DNA from: Paracoccus subflavus
Lineage (GTDB): Bacteria > Pseudomonadota > Alphaproteobacteria > Rhodobacterales > Rhodobacteraceae
Length of the DNA: 64,000 nt
Direction of reading: 5' to 3'
Assembly: GCF_004310345.1 (NCBI RefSeq)
Contig: NZ_SISK01000001.1
Span: 434,001 to 498,000, forward strand
Shown: one piece after another, positions 56,628 to 64,000 of the stretch
How positions within the stretch are numbered: position 1 is the first letter of the stretch
Layout of the letters: each line of letters begins with the position of its first letter
Program-made: the position numbers and the translations under genes
Notes under the pieces: model-generated
Database searches by the model: none
What the model was told of the DNA's origin: nothing
Seen by the model: only the letters and a program-made list of their open reading frames with translations

Positions 56628-56846
56628 TCACTTGAAGCGGTAATTGATCCGGCCCTTGGACAGGTCATAGGTGTTCATTTCCACCTGAACCTTGTCGCCC
56701 GCCAAAACACGGATGCGGTTCTTGCGCATCTTTCCTGCCATATGTGCGATGATCTCATGGCCGTTTTCCAGCTCGACCCTGAACGTCGCATTGGGCAGGA
56801 GTTCCTTTACGACACCCGGGAATTCGAGCATTTCTTCCTTGGCCAT
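56628..56846 (-). CDS. infA: Translation initiation factor IF-1
   Basis: 72 residues, the exact family length, from ATG 56846 ([20 protein letters not shown]). The OB fold is complete: [20 protein letters not shown] and [20 protein letters not shown], ending GRINYRFK. It lies upstream of maf, 43 bp away, in the order infA-maf-RNase-yacG known from alphaproteobacteria. Confidence 0.97.
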   Translation of the reverse strand: MAKEEMLEFPGVVKELLPNATFRVELENGHEIIAHMAGKMRKNRIRVLAGDKVQVEMNTYDLSKGRINYRFK

Positions 56847-56932
56847 GGTCACTCCATTCTGATCGACCCGCCTGATTCGGGACCGTGGTTACATGCGTCG
56901 GCACCGCTGGGATTTCAAGCCCAAACAGCCGA

Positions 56933-58000
56933 TCACACGGCCGAGGCGAGCCGCGCCGGCCCCTCCTCGGCGGTCATGGAAGGGTCGGTCAGGACGCGGA
57001 ACGGGTCGCTGTCCGCAAGATCGGCAGGCGGCAGATCCGGCAATGGTTCCACCCGGTTCAAGGGCTGCTCGACGGGCTTGTGGGACGGGTCGTAAAGGCG
57101 GATGGCATAGCAGCCGGCGGATTCGCCCAGCTTGCCCCTGGCCAGAACCTGGCCCGTGCGTGTTTCCAGCCGCGCCTCGGCCAAGGTGACGCGCGGCAGC
57201 GCCAGCAACGTGCCCGGCTTCAGCGCGCGCAATTCGCCCAAAGTGATCCGGCGCCGGCACAGGATGCCCATCACCTCGACCGGGGCGGCGGTCACGGTTT
57301 CGGCCAGGGTCACGACGGCCGCAGCGCCGGGGGCGGTGGACGCCGGGCCTGGGGAGGCCGCAAGCCGGGCCTGGGACGTTTCGGCGCCGTGGGGCACGGC
57401 AATGAGGATCTGGCCCTCGCGGGTTTCGGTCCCGCCCAGCCGCAGATCGAGGGCCAGGCTGCGATAGGCCCGATCCTCCAGCATCAGGATCAACGGGCGG
57501 GGATCGTCCAGATGCGTTGCATAGCGGTACCCATCCAGCGATCCGTAACCCTCGATCCCCGCCATTTCGGTGGCCAGTTCCGCCATGACCGCATTCACGA
57601 AATCCACGCAGATCGCCGCATCGCTGCGCGTCACCCGGCGCCGTTCGGCGGGGCGGGACGTGACGCGGCCCAGGGCCTGCACTTCGATCAGGGCCGTCAC
57701 CGTCTCGAAACCCAGCGCCATGACGCCCAACTGGTCGCCCGGCCCCTGCAGAACCACAAGAAGGCCCTGTTCTGGCAGAAGTTCGGGCAGCTCGGCCAGC
57801 GTGGTCGCGCCGGGCCGCACCTCGACCGGCAGAACCGGCATCCGGTACAGGCGTTCCGCTGCGCGACCGACCGCCATCGCCGCGGCACGGGCCGGGGATA
57901 TAGGCTGGGGCTGCGGCAGGCGCGCGGGTTTGCCGGGACCATTCTGCGCACGGGCGAGCAGCAATGCCCGCAACCGCTCTGCCTGACCTGATTGCGCCAT
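56933..58000 (-). CDS. Orphan FliM/FliN-like (SpoA domain) protein
   Basis: 355 residues from ATG 58000, with GGGGTGATC upstream. The N-terminal two thirds resemble a FliM middle domain (QLGVMALGFETVTALIEVQA, AICVDFVNAVMAELATEMAG). The C-terminal part is a SpoA/FliN-type domain: APVEVMGILCRRRITLGELR, ALKPGTLLALPR and LARGKLGESAGCYAIRL. No other flagellar or type III gene is in the window. It lies 60 bp after the kinase gene and 87 bp before infA, all on the same strand. Its role outside a flagellum is unknown. Confidence 0.82.
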   Translation of the reverse strand: MAQSGQAERLRALLLARAQNGPGKPARLPQPQPISPARAAAMAVGRAAERLYRMPVLPVEVRPGATTLAELPELLPEQGLLVVLQGPGDQLGVMALGFETVTALIEVQALGRVTSRPAERRRVTRSDAAICVDFVNAVMAELATEMAGIEGYGSLDGYRYATHLDDPRPLILMLEDRAYRSLALDLRLGGTETREGQILIAVPHGAETSQARLAASPGPASTAPGAAAVVTLAETVTAAPVEVMGILCRRRITLGELRALKPGTLLALPRVTLAEARLETRTGQVLARGKLGESAGCYAIRLYDPSHKPVEQPLNRVEPLPDLPPADLADSDPFRVLTDPSMTAEEGPARLASAV

Positions 58001-58060
58001 GATCACCCCGAATCGCCGATTATCCGCAGCCACCTTTGCAAGAACCGGTTGAGAAAGGGT

Positions 58061-60724
58061 TTACGCCCGATGCCGCCACCCCGCGTCCGAGGGAACCGGC
58101 GGTCGGCGCGGCAGCACGACACGAAAGGCCGCGCCACCCTGTCCGGGCAGATAGGTGATCTCACCCCCCAGGTTCGCCATGATCTCCTTGCAGATGGCCA
58201 GGCCCAGGCCCGCGCCGCCGGCCCGGGCCGGGTCGTTCAGACGAGCAAACTTTTCAAAGATCAGCGCCTGCCGCGCCGGCTCGATCCCCGACCCGTTATC
58301 GGCGATGTCGATCTGCGCGCCTCCCTGCAGGACCCGGATGACCCGGATGATCAGCACCGGATGTTCGGCATCGCAGTATTTGCGGGCATTGCTGATGACA
58401 TTGATCAGCACCTGCAACAGCCGGTCCGCATCGGTGATGATGCCCACATATTCAGCCAGTGGGTCGCGTTCGACCCGGAAATGCCGTTCGGGCCGGGTCG
58501 CCGAGGCCGCGGTCAGTGCACGGTCGATCAGGTCGTGCAGGGTGACGGGCATCACCGACAGCCGGGCCTGTCCGCTCTCCAGAACGGACAGGTCCAGCAG
58601 GTCGTCCAGCAGCCGGGTCAAACGCCCGGCCTCGTCATGGATGATGCCCGCGAAGCGGCTGCGCTCCTCGGGCGTCAGGGTCGGGTTCTTGAGGATTTCC
58701 GAAAAGGCCCTGACCGACGTCATGGGGGTGCGCAATTCATGACTGATCTGGCCCAGAAAGGCGTCCTTCTGGACCGACAGGGCCGTCAGCTTGTCATTGG
58801 CCTCGTGCAACTGTCGGGCCGTGCGGGCCAGTTCGGCGGTGGCATTTTCCAGACGCTGGGTTTCCTCTTTGGCGCGCTGCGCCTCGTCGGCGACCTGCAT
58901 GAGGTCGGATACGGTCAGTTTCACCCCGCCCGCCACGCTGTCGATCATGGCATGCGCCGTGGCCGACCCGATCGAGCCCGCCAGCCGCCGTTCCAGGCGG
59001 GTCAGAAAGCCGGGCGTCAGGTCGGGCAGATAGCCGGACTTGCCTTGCAGAGCGGCTTCGGTCTGGAAAAAGCGCAGCGCATCCTCGGCCCCCCAGACGC
59101 GGCGCGCCATGACCAAGAGCGGCTCGGCCTGATCGACGCCGCGTGCGACGCGGCTGTGGCGGATCGGGTCCACCGCGCTGACGAAGGACAGGCCCTGCAG
59201 ACGCTCTACCGGATCGGGCATGCCAAAGATGGACAACGCGATGAAGGCCAGCGTGTTGACCGCAAGCGACAGCAAGATCGCAAAGGCCAGCGGATCGACC
59301 TCGGGCGGGACGGGCAAAAGGCCGTCGATGCCCAGCGAGGGCAGAAAGATCATCAGCATCCACAAAAGCGACCCCGTGCCGACACCGGCATAGGCCCCCT
59401 GCCGGTTGGCGCCGCGCCACAGCAGCCCGCCCAGCATTGCAGGCATCACCTGCGCCATGCCGGTAAAGGCCACCAGCCCCATCGAGGCCAGGGCGGCGGT
59501 CCCGCCGCTGGCCTGATAATAGGTCCAACTGACCGCCATCATCGCCAGGATCGCCAGCCGCCGGGCGTTCAGGACAAACCCGCGCAGATCCTCGGGATCT
59601 CCCGACTGCGGCCTGCGGCGCAGGGTCAGCCACAGGGGCGTCAGCCAGTGGTTCGAAATCATCGTGGACACCGCGATCGTGCAGACCACGACCATCGAGG
59701 TCGCCGCCGAAAAGCCGCCCAGAAAGACAAGAAAGGCCAGCCAGTTCTGGCCCGACTGGGCAGGCAATGTCAGAACGTAGAGGTCGGGGTTGGCATCGGC
59801 GGGCAGCACGTCGCGGCCCATCACGGCGATGGGCAGGACAAACAGCGACATGGCGAACAGATAGGCCGGAAAGGCCCATCCGGCGGTTGCCAGACGATCC
59901 TCGTCGGCAGCCTCGACGACCAGAACCTGAAACATGCGCGGCAGCGCGATCACCGCGGCACCCGACACCAGGATCAGCGCGGTCCAGCGGTCGGGTTGCA
60001 GCAGCCAGCCCCGGTTTTCGGGATCGGTTGCGGTGCGGTGGATACGATCCACCATGTCGGCGGGGCCGTCGGCCAGCCCCCAGACCACAAAGATTCCCAG
60101 GGCCAGAAAGGCCAGGATCTTGACCACCGCCTCAAGCGCGATGGCGGTGACGACCCCGTGGTGACGCTCGTCGGCGGCCAGGTTGCGGGTGCCGAAGATG
60201 ATGGTGAACAGCGCCAGACCCGCCGCCACCCACAGCGCGGTGCCCTGCATCCCGGCCACGCGGATGTCGCTCAGGCCATCGGTGGCGAAAACCTCGAAGG
60301 ACAGGCTGACCGATTGCAGTTGCAGCGCGACATAAGGCGTCGCGGCGACCACCACGATCAGCGTGACAAGGCCAGCAAGACGGTTCGACTTGCCGAACCG
60401 GGCCGAGATCAGATCCGCGATCGAGGTGACGTGATGCATCCGCGCCACCCGCACCAGCCGCCGCAGTCCCCACCACGCGCCCGCAAAGACGATCGTCGGC
60501 CCCAGATAGATGGTGGCGAATTCCAGCCCCGACCGGCTGGCATATCCCACCGCGCCGTAAAACGTCCAGGCCGAGCAATAGACAGACAGCGACAGCGTAT
60601 AGACGACCGGATGATCCAGCCATCGCACCTTGCCCCGCCCCGCCGCCCGGTCCGCCGCAAAGGCCACGCCGAACATCAGCGCGACATAGGCAAGGCATCC
60701 CGCGACAAGGGCTTCAAACGGCAT
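58061..60724 (-). CDS. Sodium/solute symporter-like sensor histidine kinase
   Basis: 887 residues from ATG 60724. The N-terminal half is a sodium:solute symporter fold with about 13 helices (LDHPVVYTLSLSVYCSAWTF, FATIYLGPTIVFAGAWWGLR). A linker (FFQTEAALQGKSGYLPDLTP) and coiled coil (QRAKEETQRLENATAELART) lead to HisKA with His662 (QISHELRTPMTSVRAFSEIL) and HATPase (NVISNARKYCDAEHPVLIIR, DNGSGIEPARQ, GGAGLGLAICKEIM). This is the CbrA/CrbS design, which senses or moves small acids. It overlaps the small membrane protein by 11 bp. Confidence 0.93.
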   Translation of the reverse strand: MPFEALVAGCLAYVALMFGVAFAADRAAGRGKVRWLDHPVVYTLSLSVYCSAWTFYGAVGYASRSGLEFATIYLGPTIVFAGAWWGLRRLVRVARMHHVTSIADLISARFGKSNRLAGLVTLIVVVAATPYVALQLQSVSLSFEVFATDGLSDIRVAGMQGTALWVAAGLALFTIIFGTRNLAADERHHGVVTAIALEAVVKILAFLALGIFVVWGLADGPADMVDRIHRTATDPENRGWLLQPDRWTALILVSGAAVIALPRMFQVLVVEAADEDRLATAGWAFPAYLFAMSLFVLPIAVMGRDVLPADANPDLYVLTLPAQSGQNWLAFLVFLGGFSAATSMVVVCTIAVSTMISNHWLTPLWLTLRRRPQSGDPEDLRGFVLNARRLAILAMMAVSWTYYQASGGTAALASMGLVAFTGMAQVMPAMLGGLLWRGANRQGAYAGVGTGSLLWMLMIFLPSLGIDGLLPVPPEVDPLAFAILLSLAVNTLAFIALSIFGMPDPVERLQGLSFVSAVDPIRHSRVARGVDQAEPLLVMARRVWGAEDALRFFQTEAALQGKSGYLPDLTPGFLTRLERRLAGSIGSATAHAMIDSVAGGVKLTVSDLMQVADEAQRAKEETQRLENATAELARTARQLHEANDKLTALSVQKDAFLGQISHELRTPMTSVRAFSEILKNPTLTPEERSRFAGIIHDEAGRLTRLLDDLLDLSVLESGQARLSVMPVTLHDLIDRALTAASATRPERHFRVERDPLAEYVGIITDADRLLQVLINVISNARKYCDAEHPVLIIRVIRVLQGGAQIDIADNGSGIEPARQALIFEKFARLNDPARAGGAGLGLAICKEIMANLGGEITYLPGQGGAAFRVVLPRRPPVPSDAGWRHRA

Positions 60725-61001
60725 GGTCGTCGGGCCTGGGGTCAGTGATGGCGCGGCTTGCGCGCAGCGTCGTGGCATCGGCGCGGCGCAGGGTCCGATG
60801 CAGCATCCATATCGCCACGATCAAGGCGGCCCACAGACCGAACAGCCAGATTGCCCCGCCCGCGGAACTGATCCGTTCGGGCATCCACCAGACCGGCACC
60901 AGAACCAGCAGCAGGGCCAGCACCGGCATAACACGCGCCGCATCGCCCAGGCGGCGGCGGCGGAACGAGGCGCGTTCAAGAAACAGCGGCCGGTCCGGCA
61001 T
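60714..61001 (-). CDS. Small two-helix membrane protein, partner of the symporter kinase
   Basis: 95 residues. Basic N-terminus (FLERASFRRRRLGDAARV), two helices (MPVLALLLVLVPVWWMPERI and GGAIWLFGLWAALIVAIWML), then a basic tail. Its end overlaps the kinase start by 11 bp, so the two are co-translated. Small two-helix proteins precede symporter genes of the ActP/DUF4212 type; this could be the equivalent subunit for a symporter-like kinase. That is inference from topology and position. Confidence 0.75.
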   Translation of the reverse strand: MPDRPLFLERASFRRRRLGDAARVMPVLALLLVLVPVWWMPERISSAGGAIWLFGLWAALIVAIWMLHRTLRRADATTLRASRAITDPRPDDHAV

Positions 61002-61010
61002 GGCGCGCCG

Positions 61011-61361
61011 TCAGACCAGCATCCTGCGCACGACAGCGCGCAGGTCATCATTGGCAAAGGGCTTGGCCAGCACCTCGTCCGCCAGAGGCACATGGGCCTG
61101 CCCCCGCGCGGTCAGCAGCAAAACGGGGGTGGCGGCGATAGAGGGGTCATGATCGCCGCGCAGTTCCGCCAGAATCTCGGTTCCCGAACGATGCGGCAGC
61201 ATCACGTCAAGAATGACCAGTCGCGGCTTTGCGCCCCGGATCGCTTCGATCCCGCCCAGACCATCGCCGTGCAGCGCCACCTGCCAGCCGTCCCGGGACA
61301 GAATGAACTGCACCGCATGAGCGATATTGGGCTCGTCCTCGATGATCAGGATATCGGGCAT
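61011..61361 (-). CDS. Single-domain response regulator (REC only)
   Basis: 116 residues from ATG 61361 (MPDILIIEDEPNIAHAVQFI). Receiver domain only: acidic pair in IEDE, phospho-acceptor Asp52 in LVILDVMLPHRSG, Thr in LLLTARGQ and Lys in VLAKPFAN. No DNA-binding or output domain follows. It is the first of three genes with the membrane protein (9 bp) and the symporter-kinase. Being single-domain, it must act by protein contact or phosphotransfer, not directly on DNA. Confidence 0.93.
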   Translation of the reverse strand: MPDILIIEDEPNIAHAVQFILSRDGWQVALHGDGLGGIEAIRGAKPRLVILDVMLPHRSGTEILAELRGDHDPSIAATPVLLLTARGQAHVPLADEVLAKPFANDDLRAVVRRMLV

Positions 61362-61433
61362 CAGGCGCCGGCCCCCTTGCTGGCGTTTGTCACGATAATG
61401 TGTCGCCAGGCCACGGCCTGTCAAAGCCTGTGT

Positions 61434-62690
61434 TCACGCGGTCGCCAGGATCGACGGTTCGCGCCGGGCCGGGCAGCCGATGCGCGGGCAGATGCGGCAG
61501 GCTGGGCCGATCGGCAGGCCGGCCTCCCCCGGCTGGCCTGCCTCCTCGGGCAGGATCAGCATCTGCGCATGGCTCAGCACCGGGCCCTCCACGCCCAGCG
61601 GCTGATGCCGCGTCGCCAGCGACAGTGACCGGAAACGACGACCTGACGGCGCCTGAAGCCTTGCGGCAATGGCGGTCTGCGGCTGCGCCAGCGCCTGGAA
61701 CAGGGGCCACAGCGGGCAGGCATCGCCCGGCCGAGCCAAAGGAAAGCCCGGCGACGGGCTGCGCAGGATCAGGGCGCCCGATCCGTCGCAAATCAACAGC
61801 CCGGCGTTTTCAAAGCCTCTCGGCTTCAGGTCCGCCAGGCGGCGCATGACCAGATCCAGCGGCTGTTGCAGACGGGCCGCCATGCGCAGGGGATCGGGTT
61901 CCAAGGCCGCGGCGTCGGTCAGCACCCTGTCTGGCAGAACAGCGCGGTCCCGGGTCAAGCGGTCCAGATGATCGCGCGCCAGGGTGCGCGCAGCGTCCGA
62001 AGCCAGGTCGGCCGCCTCATCGACAGGCGGGGCGCCAGCGGCAATCCATGCCTCGACCTCTTCCTGGGGGGTGAAGATCGCCCCCTGGGTATCGAAGCTG
62101 TCCAGATAGGCCACAAGGGCCTGTGCGGTGCGCGACAGGCGCAGGCTGTCGCCGTCCAGATTGGCATGGAACCGGTCGCGCCAGTCCGGGGGGATCTCTC
62201 CGCCCTCGGCCAGGATCGAGGCCGTGGACCGGATCGAGGTCACGGCCGACAGCACCTCGTGCAGCGTGGTCAGCAGGTAAGGGTCTTGGGTCATCCGGTC
62301 GGACAGGGTGACAAGCTGCCGCTCCAGCCCCTCGGCCCGACGTGCCGTGGCGATCAGCACCGCCGCCCAGCCGGGAAAACGGGCCAGCATCTCGGGGGCC
62401 TGGTCCAGTTCGGCCGCGACCTCGGCGGGCAGGCGCGCCGCAGCCTCACGCAGGGCGGCGATCCGGGCCTCCTCGCGCCCTTCGGCCAGTTCGGCGGCCG
62501 GCACATCCAGAGCAGCGGCCAGCCGAACCACCAGATGCTCGCCCACGGGGCGGCGGTTGTGTTCGATCAGATTCAGATAGGCCGCAGAAATGCCCGCCGC
62601 CCGAGCGACATCGGCCTGCCGCCGCGACAAGGCCAGGCGTCGTTCGCGGATGCGTGTTCCCGTCAGGATCCGGCTGTTGCTGCGCGTCAT
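61434..62690 (-). CDS. ScfR-type short-chain acyl-CoA transcriptional regulator
   Basis: 418 residues from ATG 62690 (MTRSNSRILTGTRIRERRLA). XRE HTH: SRRQADVARAAGISAAYLNL followed by IEHNRRPVGE. A long helical middle and a DUF2083-type C-terminal region follow (CPLWPLFQALAQPQTAIAAR, LPIGPACRICPRIGCPARRE), with Cys398, Cys401 and Cys406. This is the short-chain fatty acyl regulator family (RamB, PccR, MccR). It is divergent from a second family member at 62863 and 73 bp upstream of the response regulator gene. Confidence 0.88.
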   Translation of the reverse strand: MTRSNSRILTGTRIRERRLALSRRQADVARAAGISAAYLNLIEHNRRPVGEHLVVRLAAALDVPAAELAEGREEARIAALREAAARLPAEVAAELDQAPEMLARFPGWAAVLIATARRAEGLERQLVTLSDRMTQDPYLLTTLHEVLSAVTSIRSTASILAEGGEIPPDWRDRFHANLDGDSLRLSRTAQALVAYLDSFDTQGAIFTPQEEVEAWIAAGAPPVDEAADLASDAARTLARDHLDRLTRDRAVLPDRVLTDAAALEPDPLRMAARLQQPLDLVMRRLADLKPRGFENAGLLICDGSGALILRSPSPGFPLARPGDACPLWPLFQALAQPQTAIAARLQAPSGRRFRSLSLATRHQPLGVEGPVLSHAQMLILPEEAGQPGEAGLPIGPACRICPRIGCPARREPSILATA

Positions 62691-62819
62691 CGCCCGATCA
62701 AAGCCTGCCCTCCGGCCCGGCGCAAGATGCAACGGAATCTTGACCTTTATGCGTCATGGTCGGGGCATGATTCACCCCTATCCCGTCATCCAGCCCCAGG
62801 CGGCCCTTGCCCGGATCAC

Positions 62820-62848
62820 TTTGCAAACGCTAGAGCATCCTTTGCAAA
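62820..62848 (+). promoter_or_regulatory. Two TTTGCAAA boxes before an ScfR-type gene
   Basis: Perfect palindromes TTTGCAAA at 62820-62827 and 62841-62848, 21 bp centre to centre (two helical turns), 14 bases before the ATG at 62863. TTTGCAAA is the known binding word of ScfR regulators such as PccR and RamB. The position over the ribosome site and start suggests autoregulation, probably repression. Confidence 0.75.
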
Positions 62849-62862
62849 GAAGGGGACATGGG

Positions 62863-64000
62863 ATGGCTGCACAAAAGATCTATGCCGGCAATTCGCTGCG
62901 CGAGACACGGGGGCGCAGTGGACTGACACAGCGGCAGTTTGCGGAACGGCTGGGGGTATCCCTGCCCTATCTGTCGCAGATGGAAAACAACCACCGCCCG
63001 ATCTCGGTCGGGGTTCTGGTGAGGCTGGCGCAGGAATTCGGCGTCGATCTGTCGAAACTGGCGACAGGCGATGCGGAACGCATGGTGATCGACATGCAGG
63101 AGGCGCTGGCCGATCCGCTGTTCGACGCGATGCCGCCGCCGGCCGACCTGCGGCTTGCGGCCACCAACGCCCCGGCCTTTGCCCGCGCCTTTCTGGACCT
63201 TTACCGCATCCACCGCCAGGGCCAGGAACGTCTCGCCGCCCTGGACGAAGCAATCGGCGCCTCCAGCCGGAACGCCCTTTCCACCCCCTGGGAGGAGGTG
63301 CGGGACTTTTTCCATTACCGCGATAATTACCTGGACGCGGTGGACCGGGCGGCGGAACGCTTTGCCTGTCCGGCGGGCCAGCGGCTGGACCCCTGGCAAG
63401 CGGGCGTCGCCGCCCTGGCACAGCAGAACCTGCGGGTCACGCAGGTCGAATTGCCTGCCCATGCCGTGTTTCATCGTGCCGGTCCGGACATCCAGGTCAA
63501 TGCCGCGGCCGAACGTCCGACGCAGGTATTCCAGTTGCTGCATCTGGTGGCGCTGGAACGCCATGCCGACCTGCTGGAAGCCACGCTGGATCAGGCCCGG
63601 TTCCGCAGCCCGACCGCGCGCGCGGTGGCGCGGGTGGGGCTGGCCAACTATTTCGCGGGGGCAGCACTGATGCCCTACCGTATTTTTCTGGCAGCAGCGC
63701 AGGCCGAACGACATGACCTGGAACGACTGGCGCATCGATTCGGCGCCTCTCTGGAACAGGTGGCACATCGGCTGTCCACGCTGCAACGGACGGGTGCAAA
63801 GGGGGTGCCGTTCTTTTTCGTGCGGGTGGACCAGGCCGGAACCATCACCAAGCGCCATTCCGCGACCCGGTTGCAATTCGCCCGCTTCGGCGGCGCCTGC
63901 CCGTTGTGGAACGTCCATCAGGCCTTTGAACAGCCGGGACGCTTTTTGCGGCAACTGGCCGAAACCCCTGACGGAGTGCGCTATCTTCTGATGTCGCGCG
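62863..64000 (+). CDS. ScfR-type regulator, PccR/RamB-like (3' end cut by window)
   Basis: 379 codons visible from ATG 62863, with AAGGGGAC before it. XRE HTH: LRETRGRSGLTQRQFAERLG and VSLPYLSQMENNHRPISVGV. Middle: RFRSPTARAVARVGLANYFA followed by ALMPYRIFLAAAQAERHDLE, an IrrE/DUF955-like domain. Towards the end RTGAKGVPFFFVRVDQAGTI and FGGACPLWNVHQAFEQPGRF, the DUF2083 ligand region. Family members bind short-chain acyl-CoAs and control isocitrate lyase or propionyl-CoA genes. Which one this is depends on genes beyond the edge. Confidence 0.9.
   Translation, partial: MAAQKIYAGNSLRETRGRSGLTQRQFAERLGVSLPYLSQMENNHRPISVGVLVRLAQEFGVDLSKLATGDAERMVIDMQEALADPLFDAMPPPADLRLAATNAPAFARAFLDLYRIHRQGQERLAALDEAIGASSRNALSTPWEEVRDFFHYRDNYLDAVDRAAERFACPAGQRLDPWQAGVAALAQQNLRVTQVELPAHAVFHRAGPDIQVNAAAERPTQVFQLLHLVALERHADLLEATLDQARFRSPTARAVARVGLANYFAGAALMPYRIFLAAAQAERHDLERLAHRFGASLEQVAHRLSTLQRTGAKGVPFFFVRVDQAGTITKRHSATRLQFARFGGACPLWNVHQAFEQPGRFLRQLAETPDGVRYLLMSR

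Noticed and set aside
58035..58042. TTTGCAAG between the kinase and the FliM-like gene as an ScfR site
   Set aside because: One mismatch and only a single box, so it is likely chance.
57992..60748. A 918-codon plus-strand frame opposite the sensor kinase
   Set aside because: The minus-strand kinase has clear HisKA and HATPase motifs; the plus frame is rich in Arg, Gln, His and Gly with no domain.

Overview
This window is typical chromosome of a high-GC alphaproteobacterium in the Rhodobacteraceae, most likely Paracoccus or a close relative. The evidence is the frr-uppS-cdsA-dxr-rseP-bamA run, an F1-only atpHAGDC operon with the Fo genes elsewhere, a PutA without a DNA-binding domain that is controlled by a divergent Lrp-type regulator, a TIGR02300-family acidic protein, a VPLPA-type C-terminal sorting signal, and ScfR-family short-chain acyl-CoA regulators. 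Genus is inferred from gene content and order only. Genes are tightly packed, many with 1-4 bp ATGA/TGATG overlaps. Long antisense ORFs opposite real genes are a GC artefact.

Layout. 1-6.5 kb: envelope and isoprenoid operon on the minus strand (frr to a truncated bamA). 6.8-9.5 kb: small lipoproteins and small hypothetical proteins, including a 24-codon ORF with an ideal ribosome site and a DUF4174 protein. 9.6-11.5 kb: a coupled glycosyltransferase-like / HEPN-motif / methyltransferase trio. 11.5-17 kb: hom, a GT2 glycosyltransferase, a lytic transglycosylase, ssb, aroKB. 17-26.8 kb: a secreted protein, xerD, an EamA transporter, an acyltransferase, a GH1 glycosidase, a vWA protein, an M48 protease, a cytochrome P450 and tRNA-Ala(CGC). 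26.8-30.4 kb: a sulfotransferase, class II DAHP synthase and a GlxA-type regulator. 30.4-35.3 kb: atpHAGDC. 35.8-45.9 kb: a methyltransferase, gloB, clpA, and mfd-pabB-pabC. 45.9-49.5 kb: hemB, a SYLF lipoprotein, a GntR regulator, a DUF45 peptidase, a TIGR02300 protein. 49.5-53.5 kb: putR and putA with a clear inverted repeat between them. 53.5-54.7 kb: an AT-richer patch with a VPLPA-CTERM protein beside tRNA-Phe. 54.7-58 kb: yacG, a short RNase E/G, maf, infA and an orphan FliM-like protein. 58-64 kb: a sensory locus with a symporter-like histidine kinase, a small two-helix membrane protein, a single-domain response regulator, and two divergent ScfR-type regulators, one with paired TTTGCAAA boxes in its leader.

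How the genes work together. Most of the window is housekeeping: outer-membrane and lipid biogenesis, aromatic precursors (DAHP synthase, aroB, aroK, pabB, pabC), ATP synthesis, proteolysis and repair. The most interesting parts are the ScfR/symporter-kinase locus at the right end, the RNase E/G that stops where the family Zn-link should begin and is followed by a zinc protein, the orphan FliM-like gene, the putR/putA operator, and the HEPN-motif protein. No CRISPR array, insertion sequence, prophage or rRNA gene was seen.
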